Shown piece by piece: positions 18,396 to 27,157 of a stretch of DNA of 64,000 nt. Made by a program: the position numbers and the translations under genes. Under the pieces are notes generated by a model that was not told where the DNA came from, did not search any database, and saw nothing but the letters and a program-made list of their open reading frames with translations. The stretch comes from CAJCJE01 sp963818685 (lineage in GTDB: Bacteria > Actinomycetota > Actinomycetes > Mycobacteriales > Pseudonocardiaceae), in the NCBI GenBank assembly GCA_963818685.1, contig CAWFTJ010000001.1, positions 310,001 to 374,000 of the forward strand, read 5' to 3'. Each line of letters begins with the position of its first letter. Within the stretch, counting starts at the first letter, position 1.

Positions 18396-20468
18396 ATGCA
18401 TCGATCATTATTTGGCATGGTGGGCGCCGCGCTCGTCGGCGTCGCGCTCACCGTCGCGGTCGCGCCGTCCCATGCGGCAAGCGCCACCGTGGACGTTTCG
18501 GTCAACGCCGACGAAGGGCTCGGCACGGTGCCCGGCACCGCGTACGGCGCCAACCAGGCCGTCTGGGACACGAACATGAACACCTCGGCATCGGTGAGCC
18601 TGCTCGGCAAGCTGGGAGTGGGCATGATGCGCTATCCCGGCGGCTCCTACGGTGACGGTTTCCACTGGCAGACCAACACCATGGACGCCGGCGGCTACGT
18701 GGCACCGGGAACGGACTTCGACTCGTTCATGGGCACCGTCAAGGCCGCCGGCTCGCAGGCGATCCTGATCGCCAACTACGGCACGGGAACGCCGCAGGAG
18801 GCGGCGGACTGGGTGCGGTACGCGAACGTCACCAAGGGCTACCACGACCAGTACTGGGAGATCGGCAACGAGCTGTACGGCAACGGCTACTACGGCGCCG
18901 ACTGGGAACTGGACAACCACGCGAGCAAGAGCCCGACCACCTACGCGACCAACGTCGTGCAGTACGCGCAGGCGATGAAGGCGGTCGATCCCACGATCAA
19001 GGTCGGCGCCGTGCTCACGCTGCCCGGCAACTGGCCGGACGGCGCCGTCGCATCCGGCGACAGCAAGGACTGGAACCAGACGGTCCTGCCGATCGTCGCG
19101 CCCTACGTCGACTTCGTGATCGTGCACTACTACCCCAGCGCCACCAAAGCGGCGGACGTGCTCCAGGGGACGAACGTGCTACCTGGCGAGCTGGCGCAGC
19201 TGCGGCAGGAGATCAACTCCTACGGCGGCCAGTACGGCCCGAACATCGGTGTCGCATTGACCGAGACCAATTCCAACGCGGACGTCGACACCCAGCCCGG
19301 CGCCCTCTACAACGCGGACACCTTCGCGACCGCGCTGGAGAACGGCGTGTTCACGGTCGACTACTGGGACACCCGCAACGGCATGGGCACGGTCAGCACC
19401 GCTCCCGACGGTGCGACGGACTACGGTGACGGGGGCATGCTCTCCAGCGGTGGCTGCGACAGCAGCGGCACCGTGTGCGAGCCGCCGCTCAACACGCCGT
19501 TCCCGTCGTACTACGGGTTGCAGATGCTCGGCAAGTACGCCCGCCCAGGGGACACCCTGGTGAAGGCCGGCTCCGACAACCAGCTACTCGCCGTACACGC
19601 CGCCCGCAACGCCAACGGCGACCTGAGCGTCGAACTGGTGAACAAGGACCCGAACAACGCCTACACCGTGAACCTCGGCTACTCGGGCTGGTCGCCGAGC
19701 GCGGACACGCCGACCGTCTACACCTACGGTGACGAGGCCACCTCGATCACCACGAGCCACCAGGGCAGCGCGAACACACAGGTGGTTCCCGCGTATTCGA
19801 TCGTGACCCTCACACTCACCCCGGCAGCCAACAACCCGGTCGACACCGCGTTGACCGCGCCCGGCAGCCCGACGGTCGGTGCCGTCACCTCGGACGGCGC
19901 GACGATCTCCTGGCAGCCCTCCACCGGTGCCACCGTCAGCCGGTACGAGGTGTACGAGCAGCTCGGCACGAACAGCGTGCTGCTCGGCGAGTCCACGTCG
20001 ACCTCGTTCACCGCACACAACCTGACGCCCGGCACGTCCTACACGCTCAACGTGCTCGCCGAGGGCCACGACGGCTACCTCTCGCCACCGTCGACGCCGG
20101 TCACGTTCATCACCGGCACGCCGGCCAACAGCAGTTGCGCCGTGACCTACTACCTGAGCACCGACTGGGGCAGCGGCTTCGTCGCGAACATCGCCATCAC
20201 CGACACCGGCCCCGCCCCGATCACCGGGTGGACGCTGGCGTTCAGCTTCCCCAGCACCACCGAGTCCGTCGCCAGCGGCTGGAACGCGAACTACGCCGAG
20301 AACGGCAAGAACGTGGTCGTCACGCCGGTCAACTGGGACGCCAACCTCGCCGCGAACGCCGGCAACACGGTCAGCATCGGCTTCACCGGCAGCCAGGCAG
20401 GCGCCGATCCCTCGCCCGCGTCGTTCACGCTCAACGGCACCGTCTGCACCACCACCTACTCATCCTGA
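18396..20468 (+). CDS. Secreted clan GH-A glycosidase (GH51/GH39-like) with FnIII and CBM2
   Basis: This 690-aa secreted protein has a signal peptide (about 1-28, SHAAS-A) and a TIM-barrel catalytic domain (about 35-380). The barrel resembles alpha-L-arabinofuranosidase-type clan-A enzymes: LGVGMMRYPGGSYGDGFHW, putative acid/base Glu in YWEIGNELYG, a VIVHYYP strand and a putative nucleophile in VALTETNSNAD. A beta-sandwich (about 390-470), an FnIII domain (about 483-575) and a C-terminal CBM2 (about 580-690) follow. Its exact CAZy family cannot be fixed by eye; homologues are sometimes only called cellulose-binding protein. Divergent from GH48, convergent with GH12. The start region shows no strong ribosome-binding site, so the start is less certain than the frame. 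Confidence 0.75.
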   Translation: MHRSLFGMVGAALVGVALTVAVAPSHAASATVDVSVNADEGLGTVPGTAYGANQAVWDTNMNTSASVSLLGKLGVGMMRYPGGSYGDGFHWQTNTMDAGGYVAPGTDFDSFMGTVKAAGSQAILIANYGTGTPQEAADWVRYANVTKGYHDQYWEIGNELYGNGYYGADWELDNHASKSPTTYATNVVQYAQAMKAVDPTIKVGAVLTLPGNWPDGAVASGDSKDWNQTVLPIVAPYVDFVIVHYYPSATKAADVLQGTNVLPGELAQLRQEINSYGGQYGPNIGVALTETNSNADVDTQPGALYNADTFATALENGVFTVDYWDTRNGMGTVSTAPDGATDYGDGGMLSSGGCDSSGTVCEPPLNTPFPSYYGLQMLGKYARPGDTLVKAGSDNQLLAVHAARNANGDLSVELVNKDPNNAYTVNLGYSGWSPSADTPTVYTYGDEATSITTSHQGSANTQVVPAYSIVTLTLTPAANNPVDTALTAPGSPTVGAVTSDGATISWQPSTGATVSRYEVYEQLGTNSVLLGESTSTSFTAHNLTPGTSYTLNVLAEGHDGYLSPPSTPVTFITGTPANSSCAVTYYLSTDWGSGFVANIAITDTGPAPITGWTLAFSFPSTTESVASGWNANYAENGKNVVVTPVNWDANLAANAGNTVSIGFTGSQAGADPSPASFTLNGTVCTTTYSS

Positions 20469-20500
20469 CCCACCCCGACCCATCCTGACCCGAACACAAT

Positions 20501-20533
20501 CGTGCCCGCCCGGAACGACTCCGGGCGGGCACG
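20501..20533. terminator. Bidirectional terminator hairpin
   Basis: A perfect 14-bp stem CGTGCCCGCCCGGA with its complement and a 5-nt loop lies between convergent genes, followed by GTTTGTT on the plus strand. Confidence 0.75.
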
Positions 20534-20551
20534 GTTTGTTCGGTTGTCGGG

Positions 20552-21928
20552 TCAGTTCAGCGTGCAGGTCAGCGTTGGCGACCCGTTGGTGCCCGAGTAG
20601 GTGGCCTGGAACCCGAAACTGGTGTTGCCGCCGGGTGCGAGCGCGCCGTTGTAGGCAACGTTCGTCACGGTCTCGTTCTGGCCGTTTCTGCTTTCCGCAC
20701 CGTTCCAGATGTTGGTGATCCGCTGGTTGCCGTCCCAGGCCCAGTTCACCGTCCATCCGTGACTTGTCGAGGTACCCGTGTTCGTCACCGTCACGTTGGC
20801 GGTGAACCCGGAGCTCCACGCGTTGGGCACCGAGTACGTTGCCGTGCAACCGCCACTGCCGCCGCCGCCCGACGAGGTCGTCGCGGTCACGCCCGATGAC
20901 TGGGCCGAGACGTTGCCTGCCGCGTCGTACGCCGCGACCGTGTACGTGTGCCGCGAACTCGCCGACAACCCGGTGTCGGTGAACGTGGTCCCGGTGGCCG
21001 TGCCGATCTGGCTACCGTCCCGGTACACCCGATACCCGGCCACGCCGACGTTGTCGGTCGACGGTGACCAGGACAGCGAGACCGAGGAACTCGTCACCCC
21101 GCTGACCGCGAGATTGGCCGGCACGGAGGGTGGCGTGGTGTCCCCGTTGCTACCGCCCGCGGTGGCCGAGACCGAGAAGCTGTTCGTGCCGAGGCCCTGG
21201 CCGCCCTGCCAGATCTCGAAACCGGCCTCGACGTCGAGCAGGTAGTTCGACGGATTGATCGAGCCACGCGCGATCGCGTCCTGGAACAGCGCCTTGAGGT
21301 CGAGGTTCGTTACCGACGTCGCGCCGGGGTTCAGCACGTAGGAAATGATCTTCCACGAGGTCTGCTGTCCGGTCCAGACGTTCCAGTTCATGCCGTCCAC
21401 GTTGGTCGTGCCGGTCTGCGAGCCGAACGGCTGCACCCCACCGCGACTGTTGATCCAGATCATCACCTCGGTGCCGTCGGGCTGGCCGCTCGTGGTCGGC
21501 GTCGAGTTGAACCAGATGTCGTAGGCGACGTCGTACGCCCCCGATGAGGGCTGGACGGTGCTCCAGGAGGTCGTCGCGCTGCCCAGGTTGCTCATCTGGA
21601 TCGGCAGCCCGCTGTTGGACGTGCACAGGCCCCAGTGACAACCCTTGTAGATGGACGGGTAGGTGGCCGGCGCGCCGCCGTTGAGGTTGAAGTTGGCGGT
21701 GCTCACCGTCCACGCCGTCCCACCGGTGTAGGTGAGGCACTGCTGCGCGGTCGAATTCCACTCGTTGGCCTGGATCATGTAGTCCCCGGCCGAAATCGTG
21801 CCGGTGCCGGAGCAGGTTGTCGTGTCGGCGTGCGCGGCCGGGGCGGCGATAGCGAAGACCGTCGCCCCGACCGCCGTTGCCAGTGCCACCGCCAATCGGC
21901 GGGGCCGAGGGAATGCTCGGGATATCAC
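20552..21928 (-). CDS. Secreted GH12 endoglucanase with FnIII and CBM2
   Basis: This 458-aa endo-beta-1,4-glucanase or xyloglucanase has a signal peptide (about 1-34, AAHAD), a GH12 jelly-roll (about 35-260) with the nucleophile Glu in GTEVMIWINSRG and acid/base Glu in AGFEIWQGGQG, an FnIII domain (about 270-355, DTTPPSVPANLAV), a Gly/Ser linker, and a CBM2 (about 362-458). The start GTG at 21928 was chosen because AAGGGAAG precedes it by five bases; the overlapping ATG is followed at once by a stop. It cuts internal bonds in amorphous cellulose, supplying ends for GH6 and GH48. The upstream 544-bp divergent region carries the most symmetrical GTGAAA-T-TTTCAC site. Confidence 0.9.
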   Translation of the reverse strand: MISRAFPRPRRLAVALATAVGATVFAIAAPAAHADTTTCSGTGTISAGDYMIQANEWNSTAQQCLTYTGGTAWTVSTANFNLNGGAPATYPSIYKGCHWGLCTSNSGLPIQMSNLGSATTSWSTVQPSSGAYDVAYDIWFNSTPTTSGQPDGTEVMIWINSRGGVQPFGSQTGTTNVDGMNWNVWTGQQTSWKIISYVLNPGATSVTNLDLKALFQDAIARGSINPSNYLLDVEAGFEIWQGGQGLGTNSFSVSATAGGSNGDTTPPSVPANLAVSGVTSSSVSLSWSPSTDNVGVAGYRVYRDGSQIGTATGTTFTDTGLSASSRHTYTVAAYDAAGNVSAQSSGVTATTSSGGGGSGGCTATYSVPNAWSSGFTANVTVTNTGTSTSHGWTVNWAWDGNQRITNIWNGAESRNGQNETVTNVAYNGALAPGGNTSFGFQATYSGTNGSPTLTCTLN

Positions 21929-22061
21929 ATCGTCTTCCCTTCGGTGCTCCGCCGCGTCTGGCACGGCGGAAAGTGCGCAGAAATGTAGCCACGCGCCAAC
22001 GCCCGCCCCAAGGGCGGCCGAGCACGACCGCGACGAAGACCAGGTCATCGCGGGCCGCGAA

Positions 22062-22074
22062 GTGAAATTTTCAC
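22062..22074. promoter_or_regulatory. Symmetrical GTGAAATTTTCAC operator candidate between GH12 and GH11
   Basis: A perfect inverted repeat GTGAAA-T-TTTCAC lies 134 bp upstream of the GH12 start, in the 544-bp divergent gap (21929-22472). It matches the GAAAnTTTC pattern described for Streptomyces xylanase promoters. I see nothing else convincing in this gap; its small ORFs have no ribosome-binding sites and look like noise. Confidence 0.55.
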
Positions 22075-22472
22075 CATGCCATTCCTCTGTTCACGCGGCG
22101 GCGATCCCGGTATGCACAGGCTCATCACCGAGGTGACCGCGCGGATCAGTACGACCAATCCGCGCACGCCGCACCGCACCATTGGGCAATCGTGTGCAGG
22201 CAGGCAAGATCGCCCGTGGTCCCCGCGGGACGGGCGCCGACAAGGCATGACGTCGACCGGCCGCTTGCCGCGCGGCAGGCTGGTTGCTATCGATATCACC
22301 GGCTGGGCCGCAACCGCACGCCATCGAGAACCCCGTGAGTACTGCTGGTGCGTCCCCGATGAGTGGTACTGCTTCGGGCGAGGTGCGTTCTCGGCCCAGC
22401 CACCGGCGCCGTCCGGACCACCGGGCGGCGTCGACCCTGTCAGCGAACCTTCAACGAGGAAGGAGCGTGTAC

Positions 22473-23602
22473 GTGAACGGTTCTAGACGACTCGGCAGCC
22501 GCGTCAGGCTGCTGATCGCCGGTGCCTGCACAGTGGTGTTGACCGCCGCGCTCGCTCTGGTGGCGATCATCGTGCCCGGCACGGCGAACGCCGCGGGAAC
22601 GGTCTGTTCAAGCCAGACCGGCAACAACAACGGGTACTACTACTCCTTCTGGACCGCGGGGGGCGGGTCGGCCTGCATGACCCTCGGCTCAGGCGGGAAC
22701 TACAGCACGTCCTGGAGCAACGTCAACAACTTCGTCGCCGGTACCGGTTGGTCCACCGGTGGACGCATGACGGTGACCTACTCCGGCAGCTTCAACCCCT
22801 CCGGCAACTCCTATCTCTCCCTATACGGCTGGACCACCAACCCGCTCGTCGAGTACTACATCACCGACAACTGGGGCAGTTACCGGCCAACCGGCAACTA
22901 CATGGGCACGGTGAACAGCGACGGCGGCACCTACGACATTTACGAGACGACGCGGTACAACGAGCCGTCCATCATCGGTACCGCGACCTTCAACCAGTAC
23001 TGGGCGGTCCGCCAGTCCCGGCGCACCGGCGGCACCATCACCACTGGGAACTTCTTCGACGCCTGGGCCAGCCATGGCATGAACATGGGCAACTTCAACT
23101 ACATGATCCTGGCCACCGAGGGCTACCAGAGCAGCGGCAACTCCTCCATCACGCTCAACGGAACGAGCGGCGGTGGCGGCGTGGCGGTGGCGGCGGCGGC
23201 GGTGGCACGACGGGCGAGGTGCACGCGGTGGGCGCCGGCAAGTGCCTCGACGTGCCGAACTCCTCGACGACGCCGGGTACCCAGCTCCAGATCTACGACT
23301 GCTGGAACGGCGCCAACCAGACCTGGACGCACACGTCCTCCGGTCAGCTCACCGCCACCATGAACGGCACCACGATGTGCCTTGACGCCTACGACAACCA
23401 GACAAGTCCCGGCACCAAGGTCGAGACGTGGAGCTGCGACGGCGGCGCCAACCAGCAGTGGAACGTCAACTCCAACGGCACGATCACCGGAGTCCAGTCA
23501 GGACTCTGCCTCGACGTGTCCCAATCCTCCACGGCCGACGGAGCACCGGTTGACCTGTGGACGTGCAACGGCCAGAGTAACCAGCAATGGACTCTCGGCT
23601 GA
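22473..23602 (+). CDS. Secreted GH11 xylanase with CBM13, one frameshift in the Gly linker
   Basis: This secreted endo-beta-1,4-xylanase has a signal peptide (about 1-38, GTANA-AGT), a GH11 beta-jelly-roll (about 40-230) with the nucleophile Glu in PLVEYYITDNWG and the acid/base Glu in ILATEGYQSSG, a Gly-rich linker and a CBM13 (ricin-B) domain. A single missing base near 23178 in the GGC/GGT linker throws the CBM13 (23215-23602) into another frame; as read, the first ORF would end in nonsense at 23363. Short-repeat context suggests a sequencing slip, but phase variation of the binding module is conceivable. GTG 22473 follows AAGGAG with seven bases spacing. A long terminator follows. Confidence 0.85.
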
Positions 23603-23623
23603 CCAACCGGGTGTGCACAGCTC

Positions 23624-23673
23624 GCTCATGTGAACGGGGTAGGGGTCGTTCCCCCTACCCCGTTCACATGAGC
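23624..23673. terminator. 22-bp stem terminator after GH11
   Basis: A perfect 22-bp inverted repeat (23624-23645 with 23652-23673) with a 6-nt loop lies about 20 bp after the GH11 stop. Confidence 0.8.
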
Positions 23674-23897
23674 GCACTCTGTTTCAGAATCTGATGTACG
23701 TTTCATCGGTCACGGCCAACGCAAGGGCACCCCCGCCACATCAACCGGAGGCGAACCTCCAGGTCGGCAGTGGTTTTCCCGCGTTTTCGAAACAGCGGCG
23801 CGGATGTTAACAAACTTTCGACGATCGGACCCGTTGAGTTGTGTCAACCCCGGTTCGTAGGGTGATCGATACTCTCTCTCCTGAAAGGAATTCTGCC

Positions 23898-26219
23898 GTG
23901 CGCGGAAAAAACAAACGGAGAACAACCCTGTCGCTGCTCACCGCGGGAACTCTGGCGGTTTCGGGTGCGCTGACCCTCGTCGGCCAGCCGGGTGTCGCGT
24001 TCGCGGCGTCCACCGCGACGATCAACGGTGCGACAACGTACCAGAACATCACCGGTTTCGGCGCCTCGGAAGGGTTCGGTGAGGCGAGCACGGTCATGAA
24101 CGCCTCGTCGTCGGTTCAGCAGCAGGCGCTCGACCTACTCTACAGCCCGACCAACGGCGCGGGGCTGACCATGCTGCGCAACGAGATCAGCGCGGACTCC
24201 GGCAGCACGATCGAGCCGAACAACCCGGGTGGTCCGAACGCGACGCCCAACTACGCGTCACTGGCGTCGATCGGCCAGGACCAGGGACAGCTCTGGTTCG
24301 CCCAGCAGATCAAGAGCCGCTACGGCGTGAACGACGTGTTCGCGGACGCGTGGAGCGCGCCGGGATTCATGAAGACCAACAACTCGACGGCCAACGGTGG
24401 CCAGGTCTGCGGGTCAACCGGAGCGTCCTGCTCCAGCGGCGACTGGCGCCAGGCGTACGCGAACTACCTGGTCCAGTACGCCAAGGACTACTCGGCTGCC
24501 GGAGTGCCGCTGAGCTACATCGGCCCGTCCAACGAGCCCGACTTCAGCGCCAACTACGACAGCATGACGATGAGCGGGACGCAGATGGCGAGCGTGCTCG
24601 ACAAGCTCGGCCCGACCGTCCAGAGCTCCGGCCTCTCCACAAAGATCGAGTGCTGTGCGGCCACGGGCTGGTCGGTGTCCGGCCAGTACGCCTCCGCGAT
24701 CGATGCCGACCCGACCGCGCTGGCCGCCACGTCCGCGCTGACCAGCCACGGCTACAGCAGCCAGCCGACATCGCCGATGTCCGGCTGGAGCAAGCCGATC
24801 TGGGAGACCGAGTGGTCGACCTTTGAGAGCTGGAACACGGCATGGGACGACGGTTCCGATGCCTCCGGCCTCACCTGGGCTCAGCACATCAACGCCGGCA
24901 TGACCTCGGCCAACCTGAGCGCCTTCCTCTACTGGTGGGGCAGCACCACGCCGTCGGAGAACGGCGACAACGAGGGCCTGGTGGAAATCAACGGCTCCTC
25001 GGTGATCCCGTCCGGTCGACTGTGGGCCTTCGCCAACTACAGCCGCTACGTGCACCCGGGTGCCACCCGCATCGGCGCGTCCTCGCCGGACGGCAATCTC
25101 CAGCTGAGCGCCTACAAGAACGCCGACGGCACGGTGGCGATCGTGGCGATCAACACCGGCAACTCCGCCGACTCGGTGAACTACGGCCTGCAGAACACCG
25201 GCACCGCGAACGGCGCGACGGTCACGCCGTACCTGACCAACTCGAACAACCACGTGGCGGCGCAGGCGACCACCACGGTGAGCGGTGGCGCGTTCAGCGC
25301 CAGCATTCCGGCTCGTTCGGTGGTCACCTACGTGGTCAGCGGCTCAGGGAACGGCAACGTCGTGACGGTCACCAACCCCGGCAACCAGGCCGGCGCCGTC
25401 GGAACTCCCGCCAGCCTGCAAATCCAGGCCAGCGACTCAGCGAGCAGCCAAACCCTCAACTACAGCGCAACCGGACTCCCCGCCGGACTGACCATCAACA
25501 GCACCACCGGTCTCATCTCCGGCACCCCCACCACCGCAGGCACATCCAACGTCACCGTCACCGCTACCGACGGAACTGGCGCATCCAACAGCGCCACGTT
25601 CACCTGGACGATCTCGCCAGGCAATAACGGCAACATCGTGACGGTGACCAACCCCGGCAGCCAGAACGGCACCGTCGGAACCCCCGCCAGCCTGCAAATC
25701 CGGGCCAGCGACTCGGCAAGCAGCCAAACACTGACCTACGGCGCAACGGGACTCCCCGCCGGACTAGCCATCAACAGCACCACCGGCCTCATCTCCGGCA
25801 CCCCCACCACCGCAGGCACATCCAACGTCACCGTCACCGCCACCGACACCACCGGCGCATCCAACAGCGCGACATTCACCTGGACGATCGCACCGGGCAA
25901 CAACGGTGGTGGCTGTCATGTGACGTACCAGCCGAACCAGTGGCCGGGCGGTTTCACCGCGAACGTCACGATCGCCAACACGAGCACGACCGCGATCAAC
26001 GGCTGGACGCTCACCTTCACCTTCCCCGGTGACCAGAAGATCACCAACGCGTGGAGCGCCACGACCACCCAGAACGGGGAGAACGTGTCGGTCACGAACG
26101 TGAGCTACAACGGGGCGATTCCCGCCAACAGTTCCACGACGGTCGGTTTCCAGGGTACCTGGGCCAACAGCGACGCCTCACCGACCAGCTTCTCGGTGAA
26201 CGGAACCGCGTGTAGCTAG
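23898..26219 (+). CDS. Secreted GH30 glycosidase (xylanase-like) with two Ig-like repeats and CBM2
   Basis: This 773-aa secreted enzyme has a signal peptide (about 1-37, VAFA-ASTA), a GH30 (beta/alpha)8 barrel plus side beta-domain (about 38-485) with ITGFGASEGFGEAS, DAWSAPGFMKTNN, the acid/base Glu in GPSNEPDF and the nucleophile Glu in PIWETEWSTF. Two consecutive 92-aa putative-Ig repeats (about 489-672) and a CBM2 (about 673-773) follow. GH30 members cleave xylan, glucuronoxylan or beta-1,6-linked glycans; subfamily and substrate cannot be set by eye. The start GTG 23898 follows AAAGGA with a normal spacing; the longer frame has no such site. The upstream 295 bp contains GTTAAC and an AACTTTCG half-motif but no clear operator. 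Confidence 0.85.
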   Translation: MRGKNKRRTTLSLLTAGTLAVSGALTLVGQPGVAFAASTATINGATTYQNITGFGASEGFGEASTVMNASSSVQQQALDLLYSPTNGAGLTMLRNEISADSGSTIEPNNPGGPNATPNYASLASIGQDQGQLWFAQQIKSRYGVNDVFADAWSAPGFMKTNNSTANGGQVCGSTGASCSSGDWRQAYANYLVQYAKDYSAAGVPLSYIGPSNEPDFSANYDSMTMSGTQMASVLDKLGPTVQSSGLSTKIECCAATGWSVSGQYASAIDADPTALAATSALTSHGYSSQPTSPMSGWSKPIWETEWSTFESWNTAWDDGSDASGLTWAQHINAGMTSANLSAFLYWWGSTTPSENGDNEGLVEINGSSVIPSGRLWAFANYSRYVHPGATRIGASSPDGNLQLSAYKNADGTVAIVAINTGNSADSVNYGLQNTGTANGATVTPYLTNSNNHVAAQATTTVSGGAFSASIPARSVVTYVVSGSGNGNVVTVTNPGNQAGAVGTPASLQIQASDSASSQTLNYSATGLPAGLTINSTTGLISGTPTTAGTSNVTVTATDGTGASNSATFTWTISPGNNGNIVTVTNPGSQNGTVGTPASLQIRASDSASSQTLTYGATGLPAGLAINSTTGLISGTPTTAGTSNVTVTATDTTGASNSATFTWTIAPGNNGGGCHVTYQPNQWPGGFTANVTIANTSTTAINGWTLTFTFPGDQKITNAWSATTTQNGENVSVTNVSYNGAIPANSSTTVGFQGTWANSDASPTSFSVNGTACS
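25362..25913 (+). repeat. Two tandem 276-bp Ig-domain repeats inside the GH30 gene
   Basis: Units start at 25362 and 25638, a 276-bp (92-aa) period, and are nearly identical over long stretches at DNA level (for example LTINSTTGLISGTPTTAGT against LAINSTTGLISGTPTTAGT). This points to a recent internal duplication. The GH48 enzyme has a more diverged pair of the same domain. Confidence 0.85.
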
Positions 26220-26254
26220 CCAAGGTTTTTCGCGCGGGTAGCTGTGACACAACT

Positions 26255-26296
26255 GAGCAACGCCCTTCCCGATCGCGGTCGGGGAGGGCGTTGCTC
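26255..26296. terminator. Bidirectional terminator between GH30 and GT2
   Basis: An 18-bp stem (26255-26272 with 26279-26296, one mismatch) with a 6-nt loop, followed by two tandem copies of a 15-bp word (GCTCATGCCTGCCGT) ending near 26323. Confidence 0.7.
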
Positions 26297-26350
26297 ATGC
26301 CTGCCGTGCTCATGCCTGCCGTGCTCCGCTTCACCGACCTCGTCCCTCGG

Positions 26351-27133
26351 TCATGCTTTCGCCGCCCCTGACGAGTTCACCCGGACACGCCGGGCTCGCC
26401 GGGCTCGCGCGGTGCCGGCGAGCTTGAGTGCGATCGCGTTGCGCAGCACCTGCCAGCTCGCCCTGCCGAGTCGTATCTTGCTCGCACCGTGCTGCCGGTC
26501 GGCGAACACGACGTCCTGCGTGCCGATCACGAAACCGGCGGCGCGCGCCCCGACCAGCAGTTCCAGGTCGATCGCCCAGCCGGCGGGATGCAACGTGACG
26601 TGGTCGAGCACGCAGCGGCGGATGACCTTGAGGCCCGACTGAACGTCGACGTCCAGCCCGTGTAGGAGCTGGATCACCAGGCGCGATGACCGGCTCAGGC
26701 AGCGTCGCACCAGGCCGGTCCGCTGGATCACCCGGTTCGCGACGACCACGTCCGCCTGGTGCGAGGTGACCAGGGCCACCATCGCGGGAATGGCTTCAGG
26801 AGGGTATTGCAGGTCCGCGTCGATCATGCAGACGATGTCGCCTCGACACCGCGCGAATCCGTCCACCAGCGCGTACCCCTTGCCGTGCATGCGCGTCCTG
26901 AGCACGACGACGACCGGATGCTCGCGACCGAGTGCGGCCGCCACCTCGGCGGTGTCGTCGACGGAGCCGTCGTCGACGATCACCAACTCGTAGCTGCTCC
27001 GCCCGTCGAGGGCAAGGCGAATCCGGGCCGCGAGCGTTGGCAGGTTGTCGGCCTCGTCCCGCGCCGGCACCACGATCGACAACAGTGGCGGCTCGGCGTT
27101 GTCGGTCACGGCCTCGTTCTCGTTGCTCGCCAT
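26351..27133 (-). CDS. GT2-family glycosyltransferase (polyprenyl-phosphate mannose/glucose synthase-like)
   Basis: This 260-aa family 2 glycosyltransferase is of the dolichyl-phosphate-mannose-synthase type. It has LSIVVPARDEADNLP, the nucleotide-binding VIVDDGSVDDT, GKGYALVDGF and the metal-binding DxD in CMIDADLQYP. No C-terminal membrane helices follow the catalytic domain. It likely loads a sugar from a nucleotide donor onto polyprenyl phosphate at the cytoplasmic face. The adjoining DUF2079 gene, a GT-C-like membrane protein on the same strand 24 bp upstream, is a natural partner that could use the lipid-linked sugar. The gene pair is unrelated in function to the surrounding saccharification genes. 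Confidence 0.85.
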   Translation of the reverse strand: MASNENEAVTDNAEPPLLSIVVPARDEADNLPTLAARIRLALDGRSSYELVIVDDGSVDDTAEVAAALGREHPVVVVLRTRMHGKGYALVDGFARCRGDIVCMIDADLQYPPEAIPAMVALVTSHQADVVVANRVIQRTGLVRRCLSRSSRLVIQLLHGLDVDVQSGLKVIRRCVLDHVTLHPAGWAIDLELLVGARAAGFVIGTQDVVFADRQHGASKIRLGRASWQVLRNAIALKLAGTARARRARRVRVNSSGAAKA

Positions 27134-27157
27134 GGCTCGGCCCGTCGTCGCGGCGGA

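Noticed and set aside
22076..22486. 136-codon frame in the GH12-GH11 gap
   Set aside because: It has no ribosome-binding site, no motif, and overlaps the GH11 start and regulatory region.
25362..25913. Tandem repeats considered as a CRISPR or minisatellite
   Set aside because: They are in-frame 92-aa Ig domains inside the GH30 gene. No CRISPR-like repeat-spacer array or cas gene was seen anywhere in the window.
26293..26323. Tandem 15-bp word as a regulatory repeat
   Set aside because: Only two copies, immediately after a terminator and in DNA with no promoter; too short to support a function.
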